NCBI GenBank assembly: GCA_012845835.1
Contig: JABAKD010000028.1
Coordinates: forward strand, 13,796,648 to 13,860,647
Direction of reading: 5' to 3'
Length of the DNA: 64,000 bases
From: Undaria pinnatifida
Lineage: Eukaryota; Sar; Phaeophyceae; Laminariales; Alariaceae
In this document: piece after piece, positions 61,701-64,000 of the stretch
How positions within the stretch are numbered: position 1 is the stretch's first letter
How the letters are laid out: each line of letters begins with the position of its first letter
Made by a program: the position numbers and the translations under genes
Notes under the pieces: generated by a model
What the model saw: the letters and a program-made list of their open reading frames with translations, nothing else
Told to the model about the DNA's origin: nothing
The model's database searches: none

Positions 61701-61883
61701 GAGCGAAAGTGAATGGGCATCGACAGCAACACCAGCACGCCAATTTACCCGCACAGAAAACAACACACCAGCCAATAACATAGCCACCCTGTCTCTCCTC
61801 ACCTGCTTGAGCTCCTTCACGTAAAAGTAGGCCATTCGCTGGCGCCATACCCGCTGCAGGGCCACCGCCGCAGCGATATCGTC
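24828..61883 (-). CDS. Clu (clustered mitochondria) domain protein, very large gene, 18 exons, 5' end open
   Basis: Clu proteins (Dictyostelium cluA, yeast Clu1/TIF31, animal CLUH, plant FMT/REC) are cytosolic. They are known for controlling mitochondrial distribution and binding mRNAs of nuclear-encoded mitochondrial proteins. Exons on minus, 5' to 3': 61883-61803, 57804-57688, 56975-56925, 54833-54748, 52729-52622, 50129-49990, 49202-49114, 46971-46736, 45109-44959, 42984-42812, 42497-41839 (or to 41530), 37063-36110, 34079-33755, 33055-32962, 32145-31990, 31452-31366, 28970-28891, 24951-24828. Every junction keeps frame, giving 1,237 codons with stop (1,340 with the long exon 11). Clu blocks appear in family order: NWNERWQ, TIISEYF, GGKKYLWRGILFK, AGHELRG, LLDYKGFRMLA, GHEGTDS, YRLMRPEFVR, LSPDALTAF, ATQFLITVLVP, GINVRHIG and VVVRTLKLVLRQF. 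Borders of exons 11-13 and the start of exon 8 are least certain. Exons before 61883 are probable. Only about 10% of the span is coding. Confidence 0.8.
25190..25590 (+). repeat. Tandem duplication of about 210 bp in Clu intron 17
   Basis: Copies near 25196-25385 and 25411-25590 share CCGTAATCCAACATTTTGCG, AGCTGCTGTGAGGTCAA and CACCGGTCGTCCGTTT. Each contains TTTGCAAGCTGC, also seen in the foldback family. Confidence 0.85.
25841..25868 (+). repeat. (ACGA)n microsatellite
   Basis: Seven near-perfect ACGA units. Confidence 0.9.
25945..26130 (+). repeat. GACCCG-rich repeat, copy 3
   Basis: CCGACCCGACACGACCCGTG and related words, ending GAGTCATGACCCGC. Same family as 22310-22500 and 24275-24490. 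Confidence 0.65.
26230..26372 (+). repeat. Dispersed repeat family A, copy 1
   Basis: Shares CCCGGGCTGCTAGGTTAG, GACGATTTTGCTGTC-like text, CTGTAAGACACGCGCATAGC and GCTGCATGCTCGC with 29370-29505 and 47785-47920, all in the same orientation. Confidence 0.75.
26465..26635. mobile_element. Degenerate MITE of the CCGGCACTATA family
   Basis: Repeated CCGGCACTATA words in both orientations (CACCGGCACTAT, GGCAACCGGCACTAG). The ends are eroded compared with the better copies at 52.4, 57.1 and 59.2 kb. Confidence 0.45.
27480..27643 (+). repeat. (AACAGC)n microsatellite
   Basis: About 160 bp of AACAGC/AACAAC units, long enough to leave several frames open as poly-Leu, poly-Cys, poly-Ala/Val or Asn/Ser. 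None is taken as a gene. Confidence 0.95.
28891..28970 (-). CDS. Clu gene exon 17
   Basis: The acceptor is TAGTCTCGCAG (phase 0) and the donor GTACGG (phase 2). It reads FLNLVTGNHKRCDLFWREDV then TTGVCQ, the Clu 'FLN...G.......FW...' segment. Confidence 0.82.
29370..29505 (+). repeat. Dispersed repeat family A, copy 2
   Basis: Contains AACCCGGACTGCTAGTATAG, TCACTGTCAAACTCCAATGC, CTGTAAGACACGCGCATAGC and GCTGCATGCTCGCACCATG. It directly precedes the ATGAC/ATGAT microsatellite. Confidence 0.8.
29568..29772 (+). repeat. (ATGAC)n/(ATGAT)n microsatellite
   Basis: Over 200 bp of pentanucleotides, a GACAT core flanked by GATAT runs. Confidence 0.95.
30690..30755 (-). repeat. tRNA-derived (SINE-like) fragment
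   Basis: On the minus strand, ATGGCGTCGTCGACAGACC precedes GGTCTTGGGTTCAAATCCCA. The latter is a B-box/T-arm-like sequence, with the same GGCGTCG lead as the repeat at 13.9 kb. Confidence 0.45.
31366..31452 (-). CDS. Clu gene exon 16
   Basis: The acceptor is TTATTATTAG and the donor GTGAGT, phase 0/0. It reads VEVVVRTLKLVLRQFQRQWM then KSEQSSSEQ, equivalent to the Clu helix 'EMV.R..K...R' after GIN+R+LG. Confidence 0.85.
31628..31661 (+). repeat. (GAAAC)n microsatellite
   Basis: ACGAAACGAAACGAAAC units inside an A-rich stretch (31560-31745). The same pentamer recurs at 32793-32840 and, inverted, near 49815-49850. Confidence 0.85.
31990..32145 (-). CDS. Clu gene exon 15: GINVRHIG signature
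   Basis: The acceptor is GGAAAACGGCAG and the donor GTGAGG, phase 0/0, 52 residues. APELHKYGINVRHIGLLRAY is the family's most recognisable motif ('LH..GIN+R+LG'). A linker and TTIMRDRIL follow. The 29-residue spacing from LVP in exon 14 to GIN matches the usual spacing, so no exon is missing between them. Confidence 0.88.
32793..32840 (+). repeat. (GAAAC)n microsatellite
   Basis: About nine perfect GAAAC units within Clu intron 14. A short inverted repeat (GAGCTCCCA...TGGGAGCTC) lies just upstream at 32733-32754. Confidence 0.95.
32962..33055 (-). CDS. Clu gene exon 14
   Basis: The acceptor is GGCATGTCACGCCAG and the donor GTATGC. It reads DVTEATQFLITVLVPATAKL then LCSMSPATLSK, the Clu helix before the GINVRH motif. 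A G29 run on the plus strand lies about 80 bases upstream of the acceptor. Confidence 0.8.
33138..33166 (+). repeat. G29 homopolymer followed by purine repeat
   Basis: Twenty-nine consecutive G residues, then GAGA/GGGA-rich DNA to 33260. On the Clu coding strand this is a C29 pyrimidine run inside intron 13. Confidence 0.95.
33755..34079 (-). CDS. Clu gene exon 13: LSPDALTAF segment
   Basis: The donor is GTGAGG (phase 2, AA|G). The 5' border at 34079 was chosen as the CCAG acceptor that keeps phase with exon 12, and others are possible. It contains NTNAVVDKLAAGVDRVLGVK, a Gly-rich linker, then RLSPDALTAFSNADPDAKQR, equivalent to the Clu 'PLS.DAFTGF' stretch. Confidence 0.7.
34970..35135 (+). 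repeat. GATC-palindrome repeat (inverted copy at 58035-58145)
   Basis: Dense GATC words (CTGATCAATATGATCGGCAT, GATCTAGATC). The reverse complement of CAGACAGACCCCTGATC... matches 58040-58110 with modest divergence. Confidence 0.6.
35155..35440 (+). repeat. Degenerate minisatellite (ACAACGGCAACATT-like)
   Basis: About 18 imperfect units of 15-16 bp with the form CAACGGTA(G/A)CA(T/C)TA, within Clu intron 12. Confidence 0.75.
36110..37063 (-). CDS. Clu gene exon 12: Gly/Ser/Pro-rich disordered insert
   Basis: The acceptor is GCTTCTGCACGCACAG and the donor CAG|GTGAGG, phase 1 at each junction. About 318 residues, starting MASKRTGSELYDMAGQKTNA, then low-complexity Gly, Ser and Pro stretches with GGAGTGGSDVGRGG-type tracts and SRSGTPP-like basic Ser/Pro motifs. 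The frame stays open past the donor to TGA at 36027, so an intron-retained or separate C-terminus is possible. An ATG sits two bases inside the acceptor, so an alternative transcript start cannot be excluded. Confidence 0.65.
40180..40730 (+). repeat. tRNA-derived palindromic repeats, three copies
   Basis: Copies near 40240-40340, 40490-40600 and 40645-40715 share GTGGGTAGTGCT, a B-box-like GAGTTCGATTCTCACCG (in the second copy) and a tail with ATATTTG. The third is a hairpin built from CTACCCACTGAGCTACTAAG and its complement, which resembles a tRNA A-box/D-arm region. They are SINE- or foldback-like, not tRNA genes. Confidence 0.5.
41839..42497 (-). CDS. Clu gene exon 11: long acidic, probably disordered insert
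   Basis: The acceptor is GTGTGCATACTTAG, in phase with exon 10. About 220 residues, opening TTKVTQHRYVAGTEGLVPSE. Gly/Asp/Glu-rich with a short repeat (GGDAGxPxGGDAGQPAGGEA) and a YEIFDGEVDEGISLRDLGDD segment. The strongest donor, GTGAGT, follows 41839. A weaker one, GTGACG, follows 41530 in the same phase and would add 103 acidic residues that also look coding. The open frame ends with TAA at 41450. Confidence 0.65.
42812..42984 (-). CDS. Clu gene exon 10: YRLMRPEFVR block
   Basis: The acceptor CAACCTGCAG is built out of a (CGAC)n microsatellite, and the donor is GTAAAT. It starts LFIFYRLMRPEFVRDRGRAV, the Clu 'LYRLLRPEFVR' signature, then KLDLPSDHVFPKVTVTNPMM and a basic tail. The AG|C junction to exon 11 is in phase. 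Confidence 0.82.
42997..43040 (+). repeat. (GTCGGTCG)n microsatellite abutting the exon 10 acceptor
   Basis: GTCGGTCGGTCGGTAGGTC units. On the minus strand they form the pyrimidine-rich lead into the acceptor at 42985. Confidence 0.9.
43350..43582 (+). mobile_element. Single arm of the foldback family
   Basis: Closely matches 14393-14616: TTACGGGTTGTGTGTCCTC, AGGGTCAACAGGGTGATGTT, CTATAAAACC and GAATAACCGGTGAGGGGAGG. It ends abruptly at TTTTTTAG with no partner arm. Lies in Clu intron 9. Confidence 0.8.
44959..45109 (-). CDS. Clu gene exon 9: Tudor/agenet-like insertion
   Basis: The acceptor is CAACTCCGCAG and the donor GTGAGT, phase-compatible on both sides. It reads VSARVVVQKNGKGVPATVTK then LVDYDILYPDGNMERWTPAH and LLRDLR. 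The 'YDILYPDGNMERWTPAHLLR' ending resembles the last strands of Tudor/agenet-type folds common in stramenopile proteins. It replaces or interrupts the 'FYLLDFAR.FPPE' part normally following GTDGR. Domain naming is inference. Confidence 0.65.
46736..46971 (-). CDS. Clu gene exon 8: GSDDGGRTV ... VEGHEGTD
   Basis: Seventy-eight residues. MGSDDGGRTVLNSCPKLDRF matches the Clu 'YGS.DGGKTV...P.L' block. AKQLGLREHIVG follows, and the exon ends LHAAADVEGHEGTDS, the Clu 'D.EGHKGTDGR' signature. The donor is GTGACT (phase 2). The acceptor is uncertain: CATGAAG gives phase 0 as exon 7 requires, though a better-looking CTCAG lies 19 bp upstream out of phase. A micro-exon could therefore be missing before it. 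Confidence 0.82.
47785..47920 (+). repeat. Dispersed repeat family A, copy 3
   Basis: Contains TGCGGGCTGCTCGATTAGG, ACGACGATTTTACTGTCAAA and GTGTGCTGCATGCTCACGCC. Confidence 0.75.
48598..48728 (+). repeat. Tandem duplication, unit about 66 bp, two copies
   Basis: Both copies read AAGGCCTCCAtGTCTGTAAA then CCCAATACCGT and GCTATCCGCCCTAT, with few differences. Within Clu intron 7. Confidence 0.88.
49114..49202 (-). CDS. Clu gene exon 7
   Basis: The acceptor is CCTGTTGCCTAG and the donor GTGTGT. It reads LRTGVGLCIPPMCLLDYKGF then RMLAQ, matching the Clu '(V)CLVDYRGFR+(V)A' strand. The first two bases complete the Gly begun in exon 6. Confidence 0.82.
49990..50129 (-). CDS. Clu gene exon 6
   Basis: The acceptor is CTGCCCTCACCAG and the donor GTGCTG. 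It contains PKHLGGVAGGKKYLWRGILF, then GSDEAAAKAAGHELR. This is a strongly conserved Clu stretch (GGKKY..RGILFK and GSDE.A.K.AGHELRG). The GC-rich exon stands out from its AT-rich surroundings. Confidence 0.85.
51585..52215 (+). repeat. Diverged tandem array, unit about 55-60 bp, about 11 copies
   Basis: Each unit carries TACAAGGCGGTCCCAACAGA, a GGCCCAACGCGTAAGCAAGC core and a CCTTCCCATT tail. Copies differ by substitutions and small indels. Some frames remain open, but no unit length or frame is conserved, so it is not coding. Confidence 0.85.
52370..52553. mobile_element. Pogo-type MITE, copy 1
   Basis: About 184 bp. Terminal inverted repeats begin CAGTGGTCCCTCTATAGCGC and (reverse) TAGCGGTCCCTTTATTGCGC. 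The interior is shared with 57050-57233: TAGTGCCGGTTG, CAGTAGTGGC and CCGGTATTTCCCTCTATAGT. Clu intron 5. Confidence 0.75.
52622..52729 (-). CDS. Clu gene exon 5
   Basis: The acceptor is ATTGATACACAG and the donor GTCAGA. It reads AVYSDFVHTAVTYGRTIISE then YFLHEYMKSV, matching the Clu segment where a 'DF...A...G.TII.E' helix leads to the GGVAGGKK strand. AG|G and AG|A split codons at both ends and fit the neighbours. Confidence 0.8.
52755..52950 (+). repeat. Minisatellite, unit about 30 bp
   Basis: Six or seven copies of GGGGGTATCAATGATCATCG plus AGAAGG, immediately upstream (on the gene strand) of the exon 5 acceptor at 52730. Confidence 0.88.
53844..54085 (+). repeat. Terminal fragments of the foldback family, two copies
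   Basis: ACACAGCTTGCAAAGATGAG then TTTCGACAAAATCTTCGATC and CTCACAGCTGG at 53848-53905. A diverged second copy is at 54005-54065. They match the outer 60 bp of the element at 14304-15001. Confidence 0.7.
54748..54833 (-). CDS. Clu gene exon 4: start of the Clu homology region
   Basis: The acceptor is GCGTTTTTAAG and the donor GTGAAC. It reads MSDRGDNWNERWQEALNLPN then ITEMDKGY. The NWNxRWQ block and following helix open the Clu domain. The leading ATG could be a start for a shorter isoform, but the acceptor in front of it and the phase-0 match to exon 3 favour an internal exon. Confidence 0.75.
54958..55150. mobile_element. Pogo-type MITE, diverged copy
   Basis: Shares TAGTGCCGGTTGCAG, GCGGCAGTGTGCGGAGTAG and TATACCGGCACTACTCG with the better copies. 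The ends are eroded. Confidence 0.55.
55671..55920 (+). repeat. (AAAT)n microsatellite
   Basis: About 250 bp of AAAT with interspersed A-runs. It generates long spurious Phe/Tyr/Leu/Ile frames on minus. Confidence 0.97.
56059..56126 (+). repeat. (TAGGG)n and telomere-like patch
   Basis: Five perfect TAGGG units, followed by GGGTTAGGGCAAGAGTTAGGG. An interstitial telomere-like tract. Confidence 0.7.
56925..56975 (-). CDS. Clu gene exon 3 (51-bp micro-exon)
   Basis: Seventeen residues, AWKDTDMLLFKDFPRVQ, bounded by an excellent acceptor (TTTGTTGCTGACAG) and donor GTAACC, phase 0/0. Too short for any ORF finder. The aromatic and acidic composition fits the lead-in to the Clu domain. Confidence 0.7.
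57050..57233. mobile_element. Pogo-type MITE, copy 2 (best preserved)
   Basis: Starts CAGTAGAGGTCCCTCTATAG and ends, in reverse complement, CAGTAGTGGTGCCTCTATAG. This is the CAGTAG...CTACTG form typical of pogo/Tigger-derived elements. The 184-bp interior has no ORF. A flanking TA is not intact. Clu intron 2. Confidence 0.8.
57688..57804 (-). CDS. Clu gene exon 2: Cys-containing basic segment
   Basis: The acceptor is CCTTTACAG and the donor GTACAC, phase 0/0, 39 residues. It reads EKLCHDQREEMRAGLHVDCE followed by ACASAGKKSADVESRNRKK. The Cys/His pattern (C-H, then C-x2-C) could be part of a small zinc site. Only this frame continues through exons 3 and 4 without a stop, which fixes the frame. 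Confidence 0.65.
58035..58145 (-). repeat. GATC-palindrome repeat, inverted copy
   Basis: ACATGATCTACAGGCCATGC and GGGATCTGTCTGCCCTGA correspond to the reverse complement of the repeat at 34970-35135. Confidence 0.55.
58165..58330 (+). repeat. Local duplication around GGGCCTGC...CGCATCATGC
   Basis: Two copies, about 115 bp apart, of a 50-bp block: CCATCGGGCCTGCTCTACGC then GCATCATGCTCTTGGCGACG, and its variant at 58285-58325. Confidence 0.7.
59137..59336. mobile_element. Pogo-type MITE, rearranged copy
   Basis: Bounded by CAGTAGTGTTCGATCTATAG on the left and the reverse complement of CAGTAGGGTTGCCTCTATAG on the right. It holds several CCGGCACTATA repeats and an internal palindrome (59155-59210). 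Clu intron 1. Confidence 0.7.
60302..61614 (+). mobile_element. Pogo/Tc1-like DNA transposon, 1,313 bp, with TIRs and TA target duplication
   Basis: Both ends carry CAGTCGWCCCCGCTTTAAAG plus ACGC, an inverted repeat with a single mismatch in 24 bp. TA lies directly outside each end (60300-60301 and 61615-61616). Sub-terminal copies of a TAAAGACG box lie inside both ends (60345-60356; 61542-61568), as expected for transposase binding sites. The interior carries one convincing ORF (60511-60939) that is not a transposase, so the element is probably non-autonomous. It sits in Clu intron 1, antisense to the gene. The superfamily is inferred from the TA target and CAG...CTG ends. Confidence 0.82.
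60511..60939 (+). CDS. Transposon-borne Cys/His zinc-binding protein, 142 aa
   Basis: Starts at the first ATG in the open frame. It reads MERFLPSTGGSSAAGLRPCG, then a Cys/His cluster: C-x4-C, then HECPCGRPMHAYC (C-x-C-x5-H-x2-C), then C-x2-C within QQRECTDCQKRTDS. This is the layout of a small treble-clef or BED/PHD-like DNA- or protein-binding finger often seen in element-encoded proteins. The C-terminal half has a charged helix (SEAEVRSRLEEVRSYLYAKG) and a basic tail. No DDE catalytic core is visible. It may be the N-terminal DNA-binding part of a lost transposase. An intact stop and frame suggest a fairly young copy. Confidence 0.55.
   Translation: MERFLPSTGGSSAAGLRPCGEPTCTTKSMLVSSIHECPCGRPMHAYCGRGIGDEGYGQQRECTDCQKRTDSCVTTSLSEAEVRSRLEEVRSYLYAKGGNGEYSESLFLLSRTVHSFTHETQVKRRAKGRGEVQSTLRDAWKS
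61803..61883 (-). CDS. Clu gene exon 1 (first visible): IQ-like helix
   Basis: The acceptor is TTCGGTTCGTGCAG and the donor GTGAGG, phase 0 at both ends, 27 residues. It reads AAAVALQRVWRQRMAYF, close to an IQ motif (LQxxxRxxxx). The upstream frame stays open but without coding character, so I start at the acceptor. Its membership in the Clu gene rests on strand, phase and proximity, not on homology. Confidence 0.6.
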
Positions 61884-63184
61884 CTGCACGAACCGAAATG
61901 GCAAAATCTCCGTCAGTGATGGCACTCCACACCCGGCCGTCGGTAGGGGACTTGTAGCCGTTCGCCCCGGTAGCGTATGAGGTTATCCTCGAGCCTGCTA
62001 TAGGTCAGTTTCGTGAGTTCGAGTCCCCCCGAGTGCATACCTGATACTCGGTGTAAATTCGCGGGGACTTTTTCTTGCGCACAAATAGACTTGCGGAAAG
62101 CGCGAGAGCGTGGGTTAGCAACACTCCCTGAAAAATCGACGACAAGCGGGATTGCTGAACCCTATGCGCGACAAAAATTGAAGGCAAGAACCGGGGGGGG
62201 AAAGGGACGACACCTGTGACCACGGCTTGTCCAGAAGCTGGAAAGTAGAAGTGTGTGCAAAAAAAAGGGTGGGGCAAACATGTCTGGAGACGGCACATCA
62301 GCCCATGACGGACAGCAATTTCCCAATAATTTTTAACCTTGACTGACGGCAAACTTCTACCAGGCATGTTTGAGTGCGGAACGATCGGTGTCACACCCTT
62401 GACTGACCGCTGGACGTGTTTCCCTACACTGGACGTCTCCCGACATATTTGACGGTAGTACCGGATAGGAATAGGCCACTTGTGTTCGTTGTGGTCGGCA
62501 TTGCATGGCCAAACCACCTTGATGTATTCGCAGTGTGTAACTCTGTCTTCTGGTTTGCGACCACAGAGCTCGTCTCTCTAGGGGTCCTGAGGCATCATCG
62601 GCACGGACACAGGTACACTGGTTGTGCTGGATGTAGATGGGTATGCATATGTTAGGAAATACCGGTTTAATGTGAAGGACACACACAAGCTACAGCGCAA
62701 ACGCCCCAGCAACTCGCTCAAAAAGGAGAGCGTATCAAATATTTCGATGGCGGCGCATATCGCAAATAAAAAAAAAGCAAAAAAATCGACGCAGTTTAAG
62801 ACTTGCACACGAAGCGGCAGACGCTGGCGCGAGAGACCCTGAGCCGCAATAATAACACTTCTCCCCCGTCGCGCTCAACAATGGTCACATTAGGGACGTT
62901 GCATGACCACATCACCTCGCTTGCTGTATTTTGCAATATGTATCTCTGCCTTACAATTAGCGACCTCAGAGCCCCACGTCGGCACGGAAAAAATCATGGT
63001 AACTGCATGGTTGCACCTATCGATTAAAATGTTCTATCTTGCGATTCATGTACAAAAACGCAAGACGAAGCTGTAACACATTGTATACCGCACCTAAAAA
63101 TGTTTTGTATACCACAGCACAGCTATTAATAACATCAAATATGTTAGAATAATAACAATAGCAGGCAGGTCATATAAACATATA
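61884..63184. other. Sequence upstream of the first visible Clu exon
   Basis: No further exon could be fixed. If the Clu gene starts in this window its 5' exon and promoter would be here. Otherwise this is intron. A minus-strand frame around 62280-62360 is weakly protein-like but has no convincing borders. Confidence 0.4.
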
Positions 63185-64000
63185 AACTGCTCATGCATTC
63201 CTTCTACAACCGTCAGATTTGTCCCCTTGAAGGATTTATAGTTTCCGCGCAGATATTGAGTTGTCCCGCCCGTCCCCCCCGATCCCTCTTGTTCAAGCGC
63301 CCCACCTAAAATAAAAATCTGCCAGAGTAATAAACACTACTCAGGCAGTTGATATCACCTCACTATCTTTCTAGCCATCCGTGCCGTAGTTCCAATTCAC
63401 CCCCCCCCCCCCCCACCCCCCCCCCGACGCCCCCTTCTTCCCCACCACCCGCACTATCGCCTAGACCTAGAACCACGCGTATAGCAAGCCCCTACATCTG
63501 TGCGACATGAAGCTGTTGGACCCCGCCCCCCCCCACCCCCTCGAACACTCCGTCCTCGCCTCACTGGATGTACGACTGGATGTACGACTTACAGGATATA
63601 TATATGATAAACTGATGAATTCCTTCCACAACCGTAACATTTGTCCCCTTAAATGATTTGTAGTTTCTGCACACAAATTGAGTTCCCCCCCCCCCCCCCC
63701 CCCCCGCCCCCCCCCCCTCCCCGCGCTCCCTCTTGTTCATACCCAGGCACCCACGCCCTTAAAAACTTCGCCCTCCCCTCACCCGCAATACGACTTACAG
63801 GATACGCTTGATAAACTGATGCATTTGCTTCCACAGCTGTCAGATTTTGTCCCCCTCAGAAACGTTTTTTTTTTTATAGTTTCCGCGCACAGACTGCCTA
63901 ACATAACCCTGTTGACCCTGATAGCTACACTGTATTTGCAAGGGGAGTCGCCGACCTATATCCTTGATGAGGACACACAACCCGTAATACGCGCGATCGG
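63185..64000 (-). mobile_element. Foldback-family arm array, truncated by the window end
   Basis: Three successive copies of a block 'CAACCGTCAGATTTGTCCCC ... TATAGTTTCCGCGCA' lie at 63205-63260, 63624-63682 and 63828-63900. Each is followed by poly(C) (C15 at 63400, C21 plus C11 at 63685-63717). The last copy continues through CCCTGTTGACCCTGATAGC to ACCCGTAATACGCGCGATCG at the edge, the inner-to-outer arm of the 14.3-15.0 kb element. Confidence 0.75.

Overview
This window looks like nuclear DNA of a photosynthetic stramenopile, most likely a brown alga (that rank is an inference). Three things point there. One gene encodes a red-lineage photosystem II extrinsic protein (PsbU) with a two-part plastid leader carrying an Ala-Phe-Val-Pro motif. 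The genes are cut into short exons by GT-AG introns of 0.3-5 kb. The rest is packed with microsatellites, minisatellites, poly(G/C) runs, foldback repeats, tRNA-derived repeats and DNA-transposon debris. Very little is coding, and almost no exon is long enough to stand out as an ORF. The genes below were rebuilt by finding conserved peptides, then requiring GT...AG borders and matching codon phase at every junction.

Layout. (1) 3224-4425, minus: exons 1 and 2 of psbU. The C-terminal exon is not visible and probably lies left of the window. (2) 4426-9681: no supported gene. It holds a G25 run, triplet-rich AT DNA, a local duplication, a degenerate telomere-like patch and a decayed ORF region near 8.3-8.9 kb. 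(3) 9682-10779, plus: an unrecognised basic protein with a frame-preserving 210-bp intron, tentative. (4) 10985-11760: a GGGTGTGATAA-rich repeat block. (5) 12454-17422, plus: a complete four-exon gene for mitochondrial ribosomal protein bL28m (158 aa). Its 3-kb first intron holds a tRNA-derived repeat and a 0.7-kb foldback element. (6) 17423-24827: repeats only. (7) 24828-61883, minus: a very large gene for a Clu (clustered mitochondria) domain protein. Eighteen exons, all phase-compatible, are spread over 37 kb and give at least 1,236 codons plus stop. The upstream end is open and earlier exons may lie beyond the window. (8) 61884-64000: foldback-family repeats and poly(C) runs.

The Clu gene is the centrepiece. 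Conserved Clu blocks occur in the family order from 54.8 kb down to 24.8 kb. They are preceded by an IQ-like helix exon and a Cys-containing basic exon. They are interrupted by a Tudor/agenet-like exon and by two long, probably disordered exons adding about 540-640 residues. One of these has two in-phase splice donors differing by 103 codons. Its introns hold a nearly intact 1.3-kb TA-flanked pogo/Tc1-like element with a zinc-finger ORF, several pogo-type MITEs, and most of the window's satellites.

Functionally, bL28m and the Clu protein both serve mitochondria (translation, and organelle distribution or mRNA handling), while PsbU serves the plastid. Nothing in the sequence shows that the genes are linked in regulation. 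No tRNA, rRNA, CRISPR array or operon was found.
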